DNA from: Escallonia rubra
Lineage: Eukaryota; Streptophyta; Magnoliopsida; Escalloniales; Escalloniaceae
Assembly (NCBI GenBank): GCA_033065855.1
Contig: JAVXUO010002792.1
Span: forward strand, 248,001-312,000
Direction: 5' to 3'
DNA: 64,000 nucleotides
How positions within the stretch are numbered: position 1 is the stretch's first letter; every line of letters begins with the position of its first letter. This document shows positions 60,042 to 64,000 of this stretch, piece after piece. The notes under the pieces were generated by a model that searched no databases, had not been told where the DNA came from, and was given only the letters and a program-made list of their open reading frames with translations. The position numbers and the translations under genes were made by a program.

Positions 60042-60592
60042 GGCCACGTTTGACGCGATTTTTTTTTCTTTTTTTTTCAGTTTTGAAAATTGGAAAAAAA
60101 AAGTGCGTTTGATAACCATTTTTTTTTCCTTCTCCAATTTAAAAAACCAGTTTTTAAACTGAAGAGTAAAAAAAAAAAATCCAAACACTGATTTTTTTTT
60201 TTCACTTTTGGTTTTCTTTTTGAGACCACCACCACCCTCCCACCGTCGGCAGTCACCTCAGGCGACCACCGCCGGAGACTGTCGGCAGCCACCTCCGGTT
60301 GCCGGCGACCACCGCCGAAGACTGCCGGTAGCCACCTTCCGACTGCCGGCAGCCACCTCCGGTCGCCGGCGACCACCGCCGAAGACTGCCGGCAGCCACC
60401 TCCGGCCACCACCACCGCTACGCCCCACCACCGCCATCGCAAACCACAAAAAAAAAAATCAAAATAAAAAGGGTTACCAAACACCCAAAAAAAAAAGTGT
60501 TATCAAACACCCACTTGTTTTTGTAAAAAAAAAAAAATTAAGCTGCTCTTTAAAAACTGAAAACCAAAAAAAAAAATTTGTCAAACGAACCC
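60042..60592. mobile_element. Tourist-like MITE, G+C-rich interior
   Basis: 551 bp flanked by TAA (60039-60041 and 60593-60595). Ends GGCCACGTTTGAC and, on the other strand, GGGTTCGTTTGAC. Same family as 2870-3258: both have GAGACCACC in the middle and CAAACACCCA...TTGTTTTTGTAAA on the right. This copy has a G+C-rich internal repeat at 60240-60410. Confidence 0.75.
60240..60410 (+). repeat. G+C-rich minisatellite inside the MITE
   Basis: GGCAGCCACCTCCGG and GCCGGCGACCACCGCCGAAG blocks repeat two to three times with a unit of about 60-70 bp. The apparent Pro/Arg/Ser-rich proteins in several frames come from this repeat. Confidence 0.8.
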
Positions 60593-60631
60593 TAAGTCTA
60601 AGGTTGTACCTTTCTTTTGTTTCTTTGTTGA

Positions 60632-61630
60632 TTCTTGGGAAAATTGCAAAAAACAACCTCGTGGTTTGGGTCAATTGCAAAAAGACCCCTGCTGTTACAA
60701 AAGTTGCAAAAAGGCACCCAAGGTTGCAAAAGTGTTGCAACCGTCAAAAAAGGCGTCCAAACTAACGGCATGTGATGGTCACGCGCCTGAAGAGTGCGTT
60801 TGATATAGATTATTTTAAGAAATGACAAAAATGCCCTTTATTTATTCTTCTCTCTCCAAATCTTGATTTTCTTTCCTAATCCAATCGACCAAACCCTAAC
60901 CGTCGCTACCTGCTTCATCATAATCGCCGCTTTGCCACCTGCTCCACCCGGATCTGTTTGCCGGTTTTCGATTCCACAATTTGTTTTTGGCCGGAGGTCG
61001 TGGTGGTGAAAGGCCGGAGTCACAGGGTGGTGCCTTACCACACCACAGGCGGACGCGCGGTGGGTTCTCTCTTCCTTCTTGGCTTCTTCAATCCAATCGT
61101 TGCCCTTCCTTTCTACGAGATCTGCCCATGCCGGTCGCGGTTAGCTTTGGCCGGCCGTAGGTTCAGCCATTTCTTCCGCCCATTTGTTTCACGACCACCA
61201 TGCCTTATCCACGACCACCACCGCCCATTTCTGCCACCACCATCAACTCGAACCACTTGCGCCGCTGCCACCAGCTGGATCCACAAACCACGAGATGGTG
61301 CGCTGGCGACGAGGGTCGCGAAGCTGGCGCGTGGACGCGGGTGACGAAGTTCGCAGAGATGGCTCGAGGGCACGGCGATGAAGGTCACAGAGATGGCGCG
61401 TGGGCGTGGCGATGAAGGTCGCGGAGATGGCGCTCGGGCGACGAGAGTCGAGACTACGGCGCGCGATCGCGAACGACGGAGATCACGAAGATGGCATGCA
61501 GACGTAGGCGACAAAGGTCACAGAGTTGACGCACGGGTGCGGTGACGAAGGTCACGGAGATGGTGCGCGGGCGACGAGAGTCGCGACTACGGCGCTCGAT
61601 CGCGAACGACGGTAGTCGGTCGTCAAGGTA
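60632..61630. other. Possible TIR-element start and G+C-rich repeats
   Basis: 60637-60670 (GGGAAAATTGCAAAAAACAA, CGTGGTTTGGG) resembles a MULE-type terminus, but I find no partner end. From about 61290 to 61620 the DNA is a decayed repeat of GGCGACGAGGGTCGCG/GAGATGGCG blocks of about 36 bp. Open frames here are repeat artefacts. Confidence 0.4.
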
Positions 61631-61740
61631 GGTGGCCGACCCCCTAGGGTGGCCGACCCCTCAAGGTGGCCGACCCCTTAAGGTGGCCGACCCCCCAAAG
61701 TGACCGACCCCCAAGGTGGCCGACCTCCTTAAGGGGAAGG
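61628..61740 (+). repeat. AAGGTGGCCGACCCC minisatellite
   Basis: Six to seven units of 15-18 bp. The same core as at 39656-39772; the following DNA also matches (CTTTGACCG...GACGTGTC, then a GGGCC block), so both belong to one repeat family. Confidence 0.85.
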
Positions 61741-62330
61741 CACACCAAGGTTGCTTCACAAAGGGAAAATGCACGTGACTTGAGCATGCGACTCTTTGAC
61801 CGGCTTGTGAGCATTGAAAAGTTGACCGTTGAATATGTCGACGTGTCATGAGAATTGGGACCCCCAGTGGGCCTATAGGTTTAGCCAAGATAGGTTGGGA
61901 ACACATACTTGTTTCAAAGGTGTTCAAGATAAATTCTTTGGACCCTTCATGGTATCTCTTACGATGAGTATGCCGCATTCTTAAAGAGCTTTGAAGTAAA
62001 TGAAAAGGTTTATGCCCATAACCGACTGAGGTAATTATTCTTATGTCTTTGTTTACTTTCATTTTTTGGGCTTATTGACATACTATATATATATATGGAA
62101 TTTTTTCCAACAATTTTTAAAATTGTTGGAAAATATTCAAAAAACATGTTTTTTATTAGCAAGCTTACAATAATAATGAGACTAAAGAATAACAAAAAAC
62201 AATTACCTCTGAATTTTGTGTGTACGAAAAATACGTTTACCTCAATGCTCCATAATTCATTAGATTGCTTTTACCAAATGTGGCGGTCAATGGTCCAAAG
62301 GATTTACCTTGAATACCTTAAAAAATAAGT
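61741..62330. other. Flank of the minisatellite, no gene
   Basis: The first 150 bp resemble the sequence after 39780. An inverted repeat CCAACAATTTTTAAAATTGTTGG lies at about 62108-62131. No gene seen. Confidence 0.4.
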
Positions 62331-63072
62331 TGTTAGACTGGGTTGAGACACGGACTAGGTAGCTCTCTTTAAGACGGTTCACGCCCTTACGGAATGTACC
62401 GGTGCAATAGGTTCCAACGCGCCGCCTCCAGGATACAACAGCCTAGCTCTTTTCTGCTGTAACTTCTCTCAGTTTGCACTACTGGAGAAGCAGAAGCTTC
62501 ACACAACACCTTACTTTGCCCCTAACGAAAACACATATTGCAAATATATATATATATATATCTCCAATGAAGAGACATAACTGAAACTCAATATGAAAGA
62601 GGATATAATTCCCAAACAGATTCATAAGAATCTTGACCCATAAGTCATGAATATGGGTGCATGTGAATACTTTCGGAGCTTGAAATGTTTTTTCAAGCAA
62701 AAGCTCTCTATCTCTTTTTCAAGGCATAAAACCATGCCAATATATAGTCTGACTCATATATACCTTTTATGAGCATGAGAGGTTACAAAAATATTTATAC
62801 TTGCATTGAAAGAGAGGAGTGTTAAAATCAATTTATGGCCAAACTTGTAACCGAAAATATGATGGATATTAAATCCAAATAATTGTAAAATTTGTAACTG
62901 AAATTATCAAATGTAAATAATGATCAAAGTTATAACTGATTCAACTTCATTATCATGCTACCTAATATAGTAGAAATGAGTTTGGTTGAAATTCATTTTG
63001 TATAGAACTTTTTTTGTTTAATTGTGACCAAAACAGAGATTTACTATTTTTATTAAAATACAAATACCAACA
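62331..63072 (-). mobile_element. Copia-type 3' LTR, 742 bp
   Basis: On the minus strand runs TGTTGGTATTTG...CCCAGTCTAACA, TG...CA with inverted TGTTAG/TGTTGG ends. It is preceded by the polypurine tract AAGTGGGGGAT (63073-63083), typical of plant copia elements. Confidence 0.7.
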
Positions 63073-64000
63073 ATCCCCCACTTATTTTAATAAAAATAAA
63101 GATACAACATATTAGGGCAAAGTTAGAACATCATGCCTGATGAAAGTGGCATTGCCTTGAAATCTTCACTTAGTGTTTCAGCAATTTTAGTGCTAGAGTC
63201 AAAGTGGCTCAGCCTTGAAACGATGACTACTTGAGTGCACGTGGAATTGCGTCACACGCATGACATTTCAGGTGTTCTCGACCAAGCTTCTTAAGCCAGC
63301 ACGTTACGCCCTTGTGCTTTATCCTAGCTTTCATGAGTGCTCTAGAGAATCAACCCAATTCTCATAGGAAGCGGCCCCACTTCCACATTCGTATAGGTGA
63401 GTCTATCAAGGATGCTCTCGTAACTTATACATCCCACCATAATGGCTATAAAACTCATTAAGAGATAAAATCTCAACCTCCAATATCGTTACGAGAAACA
63501 TGTACTTACACCATAGGGAGGGAAATTATGTCATAAGACAAGAATAGTACATGTATAAAACCAAGTCACTCTATAATTCGTTGGTCCCCTGCCTAGTTCT
63601 TGGGATCTCTAGTCCCTAGGAGGTTGTATCCTTATAGGTGACTTATACAACTTTGGGCTTAAGTCCCATCCCCTTCGATGTACATCAGACCATTGCCTCT
63701 AGCTAGAGTTTTAACATTCACAAAAATCTTCACAAGGGTTTGATCACAGGGTGGTGTTTATTCTTTGCAAAGGGAAACAATTTCAAATTACCAACCCTTG
63801 CCTTTCCACGATAATCACTGCCATCAAATTAGGGATATCACAATTATCAAGGAAACTCTTTTGCAGTCCCATGAAATATCATCATATAAATTTCTTTGGG
63901 ACATATATGAAGGCAAAATTGTACTCACAAGACAACCCCCATTGATTAGATTCTGGTCCATTTCAAAACTCACCACAAACTTCAAATGTGTATTATGTTT
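63073..64000 (-). mobile_element. Internal 3' region of the copia-like element, leaving the window
   Basis: After the polypurine tract there is about 930 bp without an open pol frame in any reading. Either a long 3' untranslated region or a non-coding (LARD-like) derivative. The rest lies outside the window. Confidence 0.45.

Noticed and set aside
60208..61514. Several G+C-rich open frames of 60-185 residues
   Set aside because: They coincide with minisatellites and decayed repeats, on both strands and in several frames at once.

Overview
The window is nuclear DNA of a flowering plant, most likely a eudicot. It holds one gene with many introns, encoding a chloroplast starch-metabolism enzyme. 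That gene sits in A+T-rich DNA crowded with LINEs, Ty1/copia and Ty3/gypsy remnants, MITEs, microsatellites and G+C-rich minisatellites. The repeat spectrum and the plant-only enzyme support a plant; the species cannot be told from the sequence.

Main gene. The minus strand from 58141 down to 20348 encodes phosphoglucan, water dikinase (PWD, also called GWD3). I resolved 19 coding exons that join in frame to 3,552 nt, a 1,183-residue protein. In order it carries a probable transit peptide, a CBM20 starch-binding domain (exon 2), a long central region, the phosphohistidine segment with the catalytic His in exon 15, and a C-terminal PPDK-like ATP-binding domain (exon 19). All introns are GT-AG except intron 15, which is GC-AG. 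Intron 5 is 78 nt and can be read through in frame. About 34 kb of the 37.8-kb coding span is intron.

Layout. 1-8,487: nested Ty3/gypsy remnants in both orientations, a 270-bp tandem duplication and a Tourist-like MITE whose empty site is preserved next door. 8,488-9,736: a MULE-like inverted-repeat element containing two minisatellites. 9,941-16,290: a nearly full-length but inactivated L1-type LINE on the minus strand. 16,290-20,347: a gypsy LTR fragment, A+T-rich DNA, a 156-bp hairpin MITE and the 3' flank of the gene. 20,348-58,141: the PWD gene. Intron 1 holds an antisense L1 fragment, intron 2 a copia fragment with its 3' LTR, intron 4 a gypsy gag fragment, intron 6 a Tourist-like MITE. 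Intron 9 (11.3 kb) holds a broken RTE-type LINE, other insertions and a suspicious 1-kb tandem duplication. Intron 18 (6.7 kb) holds unidentified coding-like DNA. 58,142-64,000: the promoter side, a long inverted repeat, a Tourist-like MITE, G+C-rich minisatellites and the LTR end of a copia element that runs off the window.

Nothing here amounts to a new multi-gene system. The points most worth checking are the GC-AG intron beside the catalytic exon, the in-frame retainable intron, TE-derived hairpins at both ends of the gene, a TE-derived sense-strand promoter inside intron 9, and the duplication that may be an assembly error.
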